From Hyphomicrobium sp. (lineage in GTDB: Bacteria; Pseudomonadota; Alphaproteobacteria; Rhizobiales; Hyphomicrobiaceae): a stretch of DNA of 64,000 bases. The notes beneath the pieces are model-generated. The model saw only the letters and a list, made by a program, of their open reading frames with translations, was not told the DNA's origin and ran no database searches. Within the stretch, counting starts at the first letter, position 1, and each line of letters begins with the position of its first letter. The translations under genes and the position numbers were made by a program. Positions 46,111 through 55,132 of this stretch are shown here, in pieces. Location: contig JALHOF010000014.1 in assembly GCA_022843145.1 (NCBI GenBank), positions 51,657-115,656 on the forward strand. The letters run 5' to 3'.

Positions 46111-46623
46111 TCAGGCGGGGAGCGGGCGAAGCTGGGCGACGGTGGTCTGCACGGCGACGGAGCGGCCCATGAGCTGCAGCAGCAGTTCCACGCGCCCTTT
46201 CGCGTCGATGCTGCGGATGTGACCGATCAATTCCGCGAACGGTCCGTCGCGGAAACACGCCGGATCGTCGATATGGAACGCGTCGTCGTCTGCGGCATGG
46301 GCTCCGATTGCCTCGGCGGCGATCAGCGCTTCGACGAGCCCGGTCGCCAGGGGCAGCGGGCGGTCATTGGCCGACACGAGGCCGGAAACGCCGGCGGTGC
46401 CGTTGATGCTGCGCCAGCGGTCGCGTGTGAGATCGAGTGACACGAACAGGTATCTCGGGAACAGCGGCGTCTCGATCGTCCGGCTCCGGCGCGCGTGGCG
46501 CACGGTCTTGCGCAACGTCGGCATGAATACGGCGTAGTCCTGCGCTCGCAAGCGCTGCGCTGCGCGGGCCTCGGATCGAGGATTGGTGTAGGCGGCGTAC
46601 CAGAGCGGTCCTGCAGCGCACAT
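46111..46623 (-). CDS. NusG paralogue / RfaH-type antiterminator
   Basis: A 170-aa NusG-family protein. The NGN domain is WYAAYTNPRSEARAAQRLR followed by VFMPTLRK and FPRYLFVSLDL with the RSINGTAGVSGLV turn. A KOW-like end has GPFAELIGHIRSIDAKGRVELL. Housekeeping NusG is normally beside rplK elsewhere, so this copy, embedded in an exopolysaccharide cluster, is probably the specialised type (RfaH, LoaP, UpxY, TaA) that lets polymerase finish long cell-surface operons. About 12 kb of cluster lies downstream of it. An ops-like recruitment site was not recognised. Confidence 0.9.
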   Translation of the reverse strand: MCAAGPLWYAAYTNPRSEARAAQRLRAQDYAVFMPTLRKTVRHARRSRTIETPLFPRYLFVSLDLTRDRWRSINGTAGVSGLVSANDRPLPLATGLVEALIAAEAIGAHAADDDAFHIDDPACFRDGPFAELIGHIRSIDAKGRVELLLQLMGRSVAVQTTVAQLRPLPA

Positions 46624-46642
46624 CGGCAGCGTCTCCCTGGCG

Positions 46643-47629
46643 TCAGTGGATGATGGCTGGAGCGGGCCGAGACGAGGCCGCCCCGCTGCCTGCGACGAGC
46701 GATGCTATCGGGCCCGGATGCGCGAACTCGCCATAGACGCGCGTCAGCTTGTCGATGAGCCCGCGATTGCCGATCGTGTGCCACTGCACTTGCCGCGCCC
46801 AGCGATAGACCCGATGCGGCTGCGGCAGATCGGCGAGATCGCGGTAGCGCGACCATTGCTCGTATTCGGAGAGCAGATCGTAGGGATGCAGGTAGACCTG
46901 CGGGATGAACCCGCGCCGCCAAGCCTCGCGCAACAACGACAGGATCGCATCCGTCGGCAGCAGGCGCATGTAGGTTCCACCCATGACGCGGATCGCGACG
47001 CCGGGTGCGATGTGATGGCGGTAGAGCGCCAGTTCGTGCAGGTGCGAGCCCTGAAACCGCATGAGCGACGGGCGGCCCGGCGCGCCGTCGTGGCAGTCGC
47101 TGACGACGCTCGAGTCGTAGAGGAAGACGCGCGACAGCTCGTCGTAGGCCCAGTCGGCGCAGCGCGCGTCGATGGAAAAGTCCGGCGCGCGGAATCCTTT
47201 GATCGTTTGCCCGGATATGTCGCCCAGGATCGTGACCGCACGCTCGATATCGCGGCGGAACGTAAGCCTGTCCTGATGCCAGATCTGATCGTGCTCATAG
47301 GAATGGCAGGCGATCTCGTGACCGTCGCCGGCGATGCGGCGGACGATGTCGGGATCGTCGCGTGCAACCTGTCCGGTGGTGAAAAAGGTGAGCCGCGCAC
47401 CATCGAGGCTCTCGTGCGCGAAGCGGTCGATCATGGCGTAGGCCTTGCGCAGCGCCGCCGGCGTCTTGCGCGGCGCGCCGATGCCGAGCGTGCGCTGGTA
47501 GTCGTGGGCGTAGTCCTCGAAATCGATCGAGAAGCAGCAGTATTTGCGGCCGTCGTGCGCTGTCCGGACGGGCGGCAGCGGGCCGTGAGGGGCAATCTCG
47601 TGGCTGTTGATGTCGCGCAGGGTCGGCAT
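46643..47629 (-). CDS. Polysaccharide deacetylase (CE4), XrtA-type
   Basis: A 328-aa NodB-homology deacetylase. FSIDFEDYAHDYQR carries the catalytic/metal Asp pair, EIACHSYEHDQIWHQ the His-His metal ligands, and GFRAPDFSID the RxPxF block. HPYDLLSEYEQ is near the end. The layout matches deacetylases found in exosortase/PEP-CTERM-linked polysaccharide clusters. No signal peptide, so it may act on cytoplasmic intermediates. The ATG at 47629 lacks a strong ribosome site. It is followed by the antiterminator gene. Confidence 0.9.
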   Translation of the reverse strand: MPTLRDINSHEIAPHGPLPPVRTAHDGRKYCCFSIDFEDYAHDYQRTLGIGAPRKTPAALRKAYAMIDRFAHESLDGARLTFFTTGQVARDDPDIVRRIAGDGHEIACHSYEHDQIWHQDRLTFRRDIERAVTILGDISGQTIKGFRAPDFSIDARCADWAYDELSRVFLYDSSVVSDCHDGAPGRPSLMRFQGSHLHELALYRHHIAPGVAIRVMGGTYMRLLPTDAILSLLREAWRRGFIPQVYLHPYDLLSEYEQWSRYRDLADLPQPHRVYRWARQVQWHTIGNRGLIDKLTRVYGEFAHPGPIASLVAGSGAASSRPAPAIIH

Positions 47630-47655
47630 GGATCAACCGTCCAGATGTTCGATCG

Positions 47656-48726
47656 TCACGGAATGCCCCTGACGATGAAAGGGCCGAGGACGCGCGTCGC
47701 GGCGACCGGCAGGCGTTGCCAGAGCTTGATCGCAAGTGCGAATTTGGCGTTGTCTGGTCGCATCGCCTGGGTGTCGCCGCGGCGGAGGTAGTACTGCCAC
47801 GCGACGGGCTGCGGCTGGGCGCCCCATTTGCTCTTGAACGTGTAGGTCGCGCCGCCCGGCGTGCTGCGCCCGAAGTCGATGGTCGTCTGTCCGCGCTCGA
47901 TCGCGCGCTCGATCGCCCGCCAGTACATCAACGAGTTGGCGGCGGTCTTGCGGTGTTCGCGCAGTGAGGCGGCGCTGGGGATCTCGGTCAGCCCAGGTCC
48001 GTGCACGACGAGGCACGACGCGACCGGCTCGCCGTCTAGGGAGGCTATGCCGAGCTCCGCACTAGGTCCGGCGGCATCCAAGATCTTGTGGAACAGGGCG
48101 GACGGAAACACCGGCGTGCCGAGGTCGCGCATGTTGCGGGCGAACACGTCGTAGAAGGCATCGAGGCGTTCCGCGCCGCCCCAATCGACCTCGAGCCCGC
48201 CCTTCTGCGCCTTGCGAACCTGAGTGCGCACTTCGGATCGGAGCCGCGCCCATGTCGCCTCGTGCGTCGAAAGCGGCAACCGCATCTGCATCTTCGACGT
48301 CGAACCCGCAACGAGGCGGGGATGGGTCACGGGCAAGCTCTGGCGCAATTCGACGAAGCTCACGTCGAGTTCGTCGGCAAGGCCCATCGTGGCATTTGTG
48401 AGGACCAGGGCTGCATCGGCGTCGTCGGCTATCACGCCGGCCCAGCTCACATAGGGAAGACTGACCAGAAAGCTGCCGAACAACACGCTGCGCATATGGA
48501 TCAGCGGCAAGACGCCCGTCACGCGGCCCTCTTTCCGCGCTTCGATCAGGTAGGCGTCCTGCCGCAGACCCTCCGCGAGCGCGCCGACGACGCGTGGCCC
48601 GCAGTACATCGCCGCCGGCCCTTGCCGCGAGAGATAGTCCGCCCAATCCGCGGTGACGCTCGCCGCGGACTTTGCCGTGACGAGCTTGACACGGGCCGAA
48701 GTGCGGGACTTCGTTGCAGCCTGCAT
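47656..48726 (-). CDS. FemAB-like GNAT-fold protein of the EPS cluster
   Basis: A 356-aa protein with two GNAT-like halves. GVLPLIHMRSVLFGSFLVSLPYVSWAG and LRSEVRTQVRKAQKGGLEVDWG are characteristic, and YWRAIERAIERGQTTIDFGRS resembles the FemAB acetyltransferase-like domain in PEP-CTERM-associated sets. FemAB proteins transfer amino acids from aminoacyl-tRNA; in EPS clusters the role is unproven and could be aminoacylation of a sugar. It is separated by 26 bp from the deacetylase. Confidence 0.85.
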   Translation of the reverse strand: MQAATKSRTSARVKLVTAKSAASVTADWADYLSRQGPAAMYCGPRVVGALAEGLRQDAYLIEARKEGRVTGVLPLIHMRSVLFGSFLVSLPYVSWAGVIADDADAALVLTNATMGLADELDVSFVELRQSLPVTHPRLVAGSTSKMQMRLPLSTHEATWARLRSEVRTQVRKAQKGGLEVDWGGAERLDAFYDVFARNMRDLGTPVFPSALFHKILDAAGPSAELGIASLDGEPVASCLVVHGPGLTEIPSAASLREHRKTAANSLMYWRAIERAIERGQTTIDFGRSTPGGATYTFKSKWGAQPQPVAWQYYLRRGDTQAMRPDNAKFALAIKLWQRLPVAATRVLGPFIVRGIP

Positions 48727-48754
48727 GGCGCGGCATCCTCGCTGACGGCGGCGG

Positions 48755-49498
48755 CTACTGGGCCGCGACGAGGACGGGTTCCCACGTCGGGTCGGAGCGC
48801 AGGAACTGCTCTTTCATCGATTGGAAGCGCTCGGACGCGATCTCGTAGTCGGCGGGACGGCCGATATCGAGCCATTCGTTGTCGGTCAGATGCACCTTGA
48901 CGGGATCGCCGACTGCGATCAGGTCTTGAACGACGGTCGGCAGATCGACGTAGGTATCCGGAGCGTAGTTTCTCAGCGCGCGCCGATTGAAGGCATAGAC
49001 ACCCATAGAGACGTCGTAGGGGATCGTCGGCTTTTCACGGTAGCCGGTTACCTGCATGCGGCCGTCGAATTCGATGACGCCGAGATCGACCTTGGTGTTG
49101 CAGCGGTGGCAGGCGACGGTGAGTGAGGCGCGCGACCTCCGGTGCACATGGAACAGCTCGCCATAGTTGAGCGTGGTCAGGACATCGCCGTTCATGACCA
49201 GGAAGTCGTCCGGCAGGTCCTTGATCAGAAGCAGCGGACCTGTGGTGCCAAGTGGCTTCTCCTCGCGCGAGTAGTCGATCGTGATGCCCCAGCGGGAGCC
49301 ATCCTGAAAATAGGCCATCAGCAATTCGGCGAGATGGCCGACCGCGAGCGTCACATGCGTGAAGCCGGCAAATTTGAGCTGCCGAATGACGATTTCGAGG
49401 ATCGGCATATCGCCGACTGGCACCAACGGTTTAGGAAAGGTGATCGTGTAGGGGGCGAGCCGGCGGCCCTTGCCTCCAGCAAGAATGATGGCTCTCAT
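48755..49498 (-). CDS. Sugar nucleotidyltransferase
   Basis: A 247-aa NDP-sugar pyrophosphorylase. AIILAGGKGRRLAPYTITFPKPLVPVGD is the nucleotide-binding start (Arg and Lys of GxGxRL...PKP), then VMNGDVLTTLNY with the metal-binding Asp, and YREKPTIPYDVSMGVYAF. DIGRPADYE is near the end. The ATG at 49498 follows GAGGAG; an upstream ATG at 49525 is less likely. It makes the activated sugar for the cluster; base and sugar cannot be specified. Confidence 0.92.
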   Translation of the reverse strand: MRAIILAGGKGRRLAPYTITFPKPLVPVGDMPILEIVIRQLKFAGFTHVTLAVGHLAELLMAYFQDGSRWGITIDYSREEKPLGTTGPLLLIKDLPDDFLVMNGDVLTTLNYGELFHVHRRSRASLTVACHRCNTKVDLGVIEFDGRMQVTGYREKPTIPYDVSMGVYAFNRRALRNYAPDTYVDLPTVVQDLIAVGDPVKVHLTDNEWLDIGRPADYEIASERFQSMKEQFLRSDPTWEPVLVAAQ

Positions 49499-49671
49499 GT
49501 CGATCTCCTCAGTTGTGGCACGCACGGGGGCGGGCGTGGGTAGGGGTGGCCGCGCACGATCGAAGTCGTGCGGGCAGGGATCTGGCTTGGTCTCGAGTCA
49601 AGGCACGTGGTCGCGAATAGGATGCTCGCAGCCGGTCCGACAAACCGGCGTCGTCGTCTATCGGCGCTGAG

Positions 49672-50358
49672 TCAGCGCTGGCTCGGCGCGCGAGCCGGGA
49701 CGTGCGGGCTGGCGGGGGACGCGCCGGCTTGAGGCGTCATTCCCGAGCTGCCGGGTCTGTGAATGCTCAACACCGCGCCGAGCGAGCGGAGGATCCAATG
49801 GATGTCGCTCGTGAGCGACGCCGACGGATAATACGCCAAATCAATTGCTGCCTTCTGCTGAAACAAAACCCGCTCATAGAAGAGTGCAGGGTCCTGTCCG
49901 GCGGGGTACATTGCAGCTTCGTTTCGGAAAACGCTCTGGCTTGGGCCAAAAATTCCTGGAGCAAATTCCAGCAGTTTTGAATTGTGTTCGGCAAAGCAAT
50001 GCCGAAACGCCAGGATTTCCGGTCTCGGGCCAACGATGGACATATCGCCCATAAGAACGTTTATCAATTGCGGAAGCTCATTGAGTTTAGTCTTTTCCAG
50101 GAAGCGGCCGACCCGGCTGTATCTGTCGTCGTCGAGCAGCGTTACGATTGAGCCGCCACTTGTAGAAGATTGAGAGAACTTGCGGAATTTGAGCGTTTCG
50201 AAGGTCTTCCCGCGCAATCCGATCCGCGGTTGCCGGAAGAGCGCTGGGCCACCGTCTTCGATCCGGATTGCTATTGCAATGAGCGCAAAGACGGGCGCGA
50301 AGGCCGTGACCGTTGCCGCCGAAATCACGATATCGAAGATGCGCTTTTGTCTTGTCAT
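49672..50358 (-). CDS. Initiating sugar transferase (bacterial sugar transferase, WcaJ/ExoY type)
   Basis: A 228-aa protein starting MTRQKRIFDIVISAATV with one membrane hairpin (about residues 8-30). Family blocks are GGPALFRQPRIGLRGKTF, ETLKFRKF, SRVGRFLEKTKLNELPQLINVL and GDMSIVGPRPE. It transfers the first sugar phosphate to undecaprenyl phosphate. It is the short type, with no N-terminal extra spans like WbaP. ATG 50358 is preferred over longer frames. First gene of the cluster. Confidence 0.93.
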   Translation of the reverse strand: MTRQKRIFDIVISAATVTAFAPVFALIAIAIRIEDGGPALFRQPRIGLRGKTFETLKFRKFSQSSTSGGSIVTLLDDDRYSRVGRFLEKTKLNELPQLINVLMGDMSIVGPRPEILAFRHCFAEHNSKLLEFAPGIFGPSQSVFRNEAAMYPAGQDPALFYERVLFQQKAAIDLAYYPSASLTSDIHWILRSLGAVLSIHRPGSSGMTPQAGASPASPHVPARAPSQR

Positions 50359-50838
50359 CGGGCACCGCGTGTTTCTGGGGTGGGGCGGTGCGGGAAGCGA
50401 GCGGGAGAACAGTCGGCTCGATTCGGCCATATGCGCCATGCTGCCGCCGTCCAGGTGAAATGGGATTTCACCGCGACGAGCAAGCGTTTACGTGAGAAAC
50501 AAATTAGCGATAACACTCAAGGTAAATGATTTTGGATCTATTCGGAACGCCCGACCGCCCCGGTTCTATGGTCCGCCCGAAGTCGGAATCAGCCACGACT
50601 TTGGTCCAATCTCGTGTTGGACCATGCTCCACCCCAGGATTGAGTGGGAGCAATCCGAATGCTGATATACCGCAACGCGAGCGACAGAGATCCCGTGCGG
50701 AAGATCAGCGCGCGGGGGATGATCGAATTGTTTTTATTGTGATTTTTGTCGGCTGGGCAAACGTGATCGGGAACTGTCGGATTTGAGTATAGTCAGGATG
50801 CATCGCGTGCGCAGAAGCGCACGCGATGCGGACGACGT
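50359..50838. other. 480-bp AT-rich promoter region of the exopolysaccharide cluster
   Basis: No gene seen; open frames are low quality. Two AT-rich tracts (about 50460-50540 and 50725-50790) contrast with the GC-rich flanks. This is the only long spacer before the 14-gene cluster and probably contains its promoter and leader, including any site used by the RfaH-like protein. No clear sigma boxes can be assigned with confidence. Confidence 0.5.
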
Positions 50839-51471
50839 TCAGGACTTGTACTTGATCGAGCAGCCGTAAGCGCGCGTGACGGCCGGGTCGACGGGCTTAC
50901 CAGCGGCCACGAGGTCGATGGCGTTGCGCACAAGGTTCTTGGCCGACTTGATGTCGGCGGTGTCGGCGGTGGGCTTGTCGTCGATCGCGCCGTTGTAGGC
51001 GAGCTTGCCGTCGGGCGTGATGACATACATGTGCGGCGTCGTGCGCGCGTCGTAGAGCCGGCCGATCTTGCCATCGGCGTCGAGGATGACGGCGCTGGGG
51101 CCGGCGTTGCGCGCCGTCGTCAGCTTGTCGGCGCCAGCGCCGTCGACATGGCCCTGCTCGCCGGGTGCGGAAGAGATCACGGTCAGCCAGACGACGCCTT
51201 TGGCGGTCAGGTCCTTTTGCAGCGCCTGCATGTTTCCGCTGCCGTAGTGCTTCACGACGTAGGGGCATCCGTCGTTGGTCCATTCGAGTACGACCGTCTT
51301 ACCCTTGAAGTCGCTGAGATTGTGGGTCTTGCCTTTGCTGTCGACGCCAACAAACGTGGGCGCCGGCTCGCCGACTTTCGGCGCCGCCACAGCACTCGTC
51401 GAGGCAAACGTGATTGTAGCGGCTACGATGGCGGCAGCGTTCGTGAAGCGTGCGACTGAAAAGTAGCTCAT
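50839..51471 (-). CDS. Exported redoxin (AhpC/TSA-type thioredoxin fold)
   Basis: A 210-aa protein with a signal peptide (cut near AVA-APKVGE). The redoxin fold is visible: GEPAPTFVGVDSKGKTHNLSDFKGKTVVLEW, then NDGCPYVVKHY with one Cys where thioredoxins have CxxC, and TPHMYVITPDGKLAYNGAID. A second Cys is near the C-terminus (AYGCSIKYKS). It follows the ScsB-like gene with an 11-bp gap and AGGAG, so it is probably its redox partner. Confidence 0.88.
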   Translation of the reverse strand: MSYFSVARFTNAAAIVAATITFASTSAVAAPKVGEPAPTFVGVDSKGKTHNLSDFKGKTVVLEWTNDGCPYVVKHYGSGNMQALQKDLTAKGVVWLTVISSAPGEQGHVDGAGADKLTTARNAGPSAVILDADGKIGRLYDARTTPHMYVITPDGKLAYNGAIDDKPTADTADIKSAKNLVRNAIDLVAAGKPVDPAVTRAYGCSIKYKS

Positions 51472-51482
51472 GCGAGTTTCTC

Positions 51483-53717
51483 CTAGGGCTTGGGTGACGC
51501 GGATGCGCCGGACAGTGATGCGAAATGACGGACGACAATGGCTTCGGTGAGCAGTTGAGGCAGCACGATCGCTTCGGCCGTGGGGTCGGCCGGATAGAGC
51601 AGATAAAGCGGGACACCGGCGCGGCCGTAGGCCTGCAGAACAGCAGTGATGCGAGCGTCGCGGCTGGTCCAGTCGCCCTTGAGATAGGCGATGTTGTGTT
51701 CGGCGATGGCGCGGCGGACGCCGTCGGTCGCGAGCGCGATCTGCTCGTTGACCTTGCACGAGATGCACCATGCCGCCGTGAGGTTGACGAACACGGGACG
51801 GCCGGCAGACCTGAGCTCTGCGACGCGGGCTGCGGTGAATGGCTCGGCGGCATCCGGCGATGGACGTGCTACGCGCGTTTCCGGACTGCTGGCGGGCGCA
51901 GCGCGCAACAGCGGCATCGAGATTGCCAGCGCGGCGGCACACGCGATCGCAGCGCTGGACGCCCGCCAGGGGAACGCGGGCGTCGGACGCCCGAAGATCC
52001 AAGCCGCGAAGGCGACGGTGACCAGCACGACAGCGGCCGCGAGCACGCCATCGCTTCCCGTCTGCAACGATAAGACCCAGACCAGCCAAGCCACGGTCGC
52101 ATAGAGCGGGAAGGCCAGGGCCTGCTTCAGGGTCTCCATCCACGGGCCCGGGCGCGGCAGCAGTCTGCGCGCGCCATCGGAGATCGACAGCGCCACGAGC
52201 GGCAGCGCGAAGCCAAATCCGAGCGCGAGAAAGACGGCCATCATCTCGATCGCCGGACGCGTCAGCGCAAAACCCATCGCCACGCCCATGAACGGCGCGG
52301 TGCACGGTGTCGCGGCGATTGTGGCGAGGACGCCCACGAAGAATGAGCCGGCCGGCCCCGAGCGCGATGCGAGCCCTTGTCCCGCGCCGACGATGTTTGA
52401 GCCGACGTCGAAGACGCCGGACATCGAGAGGCCCATGGCGAGGAACAGCGCGGCCATCGCGAGAACGAACCCCGGCGACTGGAATTGGAAGCCCCAGCCG
52501 AGCGCCTCTCCAGTCCCGCGCAGGATCGCGAGTACCGCGGCGAGGACGGCAAAGCTCGTGAGCACGCCCGCGAGAAACGCCATCGCGCCGCTAACCTGAT
52601 CGCGGCGCCCGCCATCTCGTTCGCCGGCGAGCGACATGACTTTAATCGACAGGATCGGCAGAACGCATGGCATGAGATTGAGAATGAGGCCGCCGAGAAT
52701 TGCGAACAGCACGGCTTGCCACAGGCCAGATGGCGTATCGGCGGCTTGCGCGGAGGTGCCGGATCCTGCAACGGCACCCGTCATTCTGGTGGTGGCCTGC
52801 AGCACGACGCCGTTGCGCACGCTCTCTCCGCCCGAAAGCTGCTCTGTCAACACGAGAACGCCGTCGAGAGATTTCATGCCCGCCGAAGCGAGTTCGCCCG
52901 CCGTCAGCGACAGTGAGGGCCCCCGCTCATTCCAGCTCAACCGCTGCGGAGCGGCGTGTTCGACATAGCCCCACGCATTTGGGAAAAAGCGCACGCCGGA
53001 AATGCGTGCACGATCGAGGTCCGGTGCCTGGATGTCGAGACGCAAGCCCTCTGACGTCCGGGAAACACGCGCAGGCCAATCCATCGCGACGGGCTGCGCG
53101 CGCGCGGTGGCCGCAAAGAGATCCGCCGACGCACTCGGCGCGGGCGTCGAAGCGCCGGAATTGATCGGCAAGGTCAGCCGGACGATCTTGTCCTCAGGGA
53201 CGCATATCTTGTCGCATGCAAGCCATTCCGCCTTGGCCTCGAGCGTCACCGAAGTCCCGTCATATGTCGCAGGCGGGGTGATCGTGACCGGCAGCAGCAC
53301 CTCGCTCGAGTAGCCGAAATTCGTGAGGTGGCCGACCGGGATCGCGTCGGGAATGGGCCAGGCGATGGGCGAGGCCGAGAAGCCGGGCGGGAGCGTCCAG
53401 GTGAGACGGGTCGGCTCGCCTGAGTCGCCGGGGTTCTTCCAGTACGTATGCCAATTGGGGATGATGCGCTGATGCAGACCGACCTTGAACGGCTCTCCGG
53501 TCCGGATCGAAGTGGTCGGAGCGATGAGTTCGGCGGCGACCTTGGGCCCCGCGGGTTCGGTGCGCCGCTCGTCGAGTTCTGCCGCGCGCGCGGGAATTCC
53601 GCCCGCCATCAAGAGCGTGATCGCGAACATCGCCCGCAGTACTCGTCGTGTCTTTGTAGTCGTCAAAACGGGTGTCCGATCGGCTGTGACAGGGGCGCGC
53701 GAGCGTTGGTTCGGCAA
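51483..53717 (-). CDS. ScsB/DsbD-like thiol-disulfide transmembrane reductase
   Basis: A protein of up to 744 aa that passes electrons from cytoplasmic thioredoxin to periplasmic proteins. After a signal (FAITLLMAGGIPARA) comes a periplasmic DsbD-alpha-like domain with AEWLACDKICVPE, then an eight-span central domain with the paired Cys in NLMPCVLPI and ATPCTAPFMG. A C-terminal thioredoxin domain with AWCISCKVNE follows. The longest frame starts at a TTG at 53717; the first ATG (53630) lies inside the signal, so the true start may be between. ScsB-type proteins often handle copper or oxidative stress. Confidence 0.9.
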   Translation of the reverse strand: MPNQRSRAPVTADRTPVLTTTKTRRVLRAMFAITLLMAGGIPARAAELDERRTEPAGPKVAAELIAPTTSIRTGEPFKVGLHQRIIPNWHTYWKNPGDSGEPTRLTWTLPPGFSASPIAWPIPDAIPVGHLTNFGYSSEVLLPVTITPPATYDGTSVTLEAKAEWLACDKICVPEDKIVRLTLPINSGASTPAPSASADLFAATARAQPVAMDWPARVSRTSEGLRLDIQAPDLDRARISGVRFFPNAWGYVEHAAPQRLSWNERGPSLSLTAGELASAGMKSLDGVLVLTEQLSGGESVRNGVVLQATTRMTGAVAGSGTSAQAADTPSGLWQAVLFAILGGLILNLMPCVLPILSIKVMSLAGERDGGRRDQVSGAMAFLAGVLTSFAVLAAVLAILRGTGEALGWGFQFQSPGFVLAMAALFLAMGLSMSGVFDVGSNIVGAGQGLASRSGPAGSFFVGVLATIAATPCTAPFMGVAMGFALTRPAIEMMAVFLALGFGFALPLVALSISDGARRLLPRPGPWMETLKQALAFPLYATVAWLVWVLSLQTGSDGVLAAAVVLVTVAFAAWIFGRPTPAFPWRASSAAIACAAALAISMPLLRAAPASSPETRVARPSPDAAEPFTAARVAELRSAGRPVFVNLTAAWCISCKVNEQIALATDGVRRAIAEHNIAYLKGDWTSRDARITAVLQAYGRAGVPLYLLYPADPTAEAIVLPQLLTEAIVVRHFASLSGASASPKP

Positions 53718-53833
53718 AATGCTCGAGCCGTAGCGTGTGATTGTTACGTGTGAGCGACGACGCTGGTCGCATCAAGGCGGATCACAGGCTTGTGAAGCGG
53801 CCCGGTGGCGTATTGCGCCCAATGTTTAATCAC

Positions 53834-55069
53834 TCATCGGCCCAGGAAGAGGTCGGCATCGGGATCCCGGCGGCCGCGCACCCAAGCCTTGACCACGTCG
53901 GCCGCGATCATGCTGAAGGTGATGCCGTTCCCGCCGCAGCCGAGGATCGCGAAGACGCCACGATGTGTGGGCAGTTCCCGGAACACCGGAAGGCCGGTGG
54001 GGCTGTCGGCGAAGGCCCCGGCCCAAGCGTAGTCGATCTCGAGGTCGGGCATGCTGAGCAGCCGGCGGACTTTGCGGATGAGCTTCTCCGATTTCGCCGG
54101 CACCGCAGCCGCGCGCCGCTTCGGGTCGAGGAGGCCCGAGTCCTCGCCGCCGGCGAGGATGCGGTTGTCACGCGTCGCGCGCAGGTAGAGGTAGGGATCG
54201 GCGGCTTCCCAGATCAGGCAGCGCGTCGGCCAGATCCGATCAGCCGCAATCGGCGTCGTGGCTATGGCCCATGACGAGACGATGTCGAAGGCGTCGCGCG
54301 GCAACCCGCCGATCACCTCATATCCGGTGGCGACGACGACCTTGCGGCAGGACAGCGTTTTCCCGTCCTCGGTTTCAAGGGTGACGCCGCCGCTGCCGCT
54401 TTCGATGCCGGAGATCGCGCAGGGCGAGATGACGGTGGCACCGAGCCTTTGAGCGGCGCGCAGACACTCGGCCGAGGTGCGCGCCGGGTCGATCTCCGCC
54501 GAACCGCTGGAGAGGATCGCGCCTGTGACGTCGAACCCGAAGCGCTGACGCACGAGGGATTTGTTCAAAAATTCCGAAGGCAGACCAATGGCACGGCGTG
54601 CTTCAGCTTCCATCGCCAGACCACGCGCCCCGATTTCGTTGCCGGCGAGATACAACGCGTCGCGATCAGCCCATGCCGCATCGATCGCGTGCGTTTCAAT
54701 GAGTTCCGCAAGGTCGCGCACAGCGCGCGCCGAACGGTGATAGGCGCGCGTTGCGTCGTGTTTGCCGATTTGGCTGGACAGCTCCCTCAGCGGCGTGTCG
54801 ATCTCGAATTGGATCATCGCTGTGCTGGCGACGGTCGAGCCTTCACCCGGCGCGCGCCGGTCGACGACGGCGACCTCGTGTCCGGCCGCGGCCAAAACGA
54901 GCGCGGTGATCGCGCCACTGATGCCACCGCCGATGATGACGATTTCAAACGCCTCGCCATCGCGCAGTGTCCGGGTCCGCACGGTTCGCTTTGGTGAATC
55001 GTGCCACAGCGCACGCCCGTCATGCAGATCCTTGCGGCGGGACAAGCGGCCGGACGACGATGACATCAT
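53834..55069 (-). CDS. FAD-dependent oxidoreductase (DAO family)
   Basis: A 411-aa flavoprotein of the D-amino-acid-oxidase family. The FAD Rossmann start is VIIGGGISGAITALVLAAAGHEVAVVD (near residues 44-70). Later blocks are VVVATGYEVIGG and the C-terminal FAILGCGGNGITFSMIAADVV. The N-terminus carries LWHDSPKRTV, often seen in enzymes of the GlpD/SoxB-like group. The ATG at 55069 follows GGAG. Substrate cannot be deduced; likely an amine or amino acid. It stands alone on the minus strand. Confidence 0.88.
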   Translation of the reverse strand: MMSSSSGRLSRRKDLHDGRALWHDSPKRTVRTRTLRDGEAFEIVIIGGGISGAITALVLAAAGHEVAVVDRRAPGEGSTVASTAMIQFEIDTPLRELSSQIGKHDATRAYHRSARAVRDLAELIETHAIDAAWADRDALYLAGNEIGARGLAMEAEARRAIGLPSEFLNKSLVRQRFGFDVTGAILSSGSAEIDPARTSAECLRAAQRLGATVISPCAISGIESGSGGVTLETEDGKTLSCRKVVVATGYEVIGGLPRDAFDIVSSWAIATTPIAADRIWPTRCLIWEAADPYLYLRATRDNRILAGGEDSGLLDPKRRAAAVPAKSEKLIRKVRRLLSMPDLEIDYAWAGAFADSPTGLPVFRELPTHRGVFAILGCGGNGITFSMIAADVVKAWVRGRRDPDADLFLGR

Positions 55070-55132
55070 GTGCTCCAGGTGATCGGCGGAGCGGTGCCCG
55101 CGAATTGTCGGTCGAGCGCGGTTCGAGGCAAT

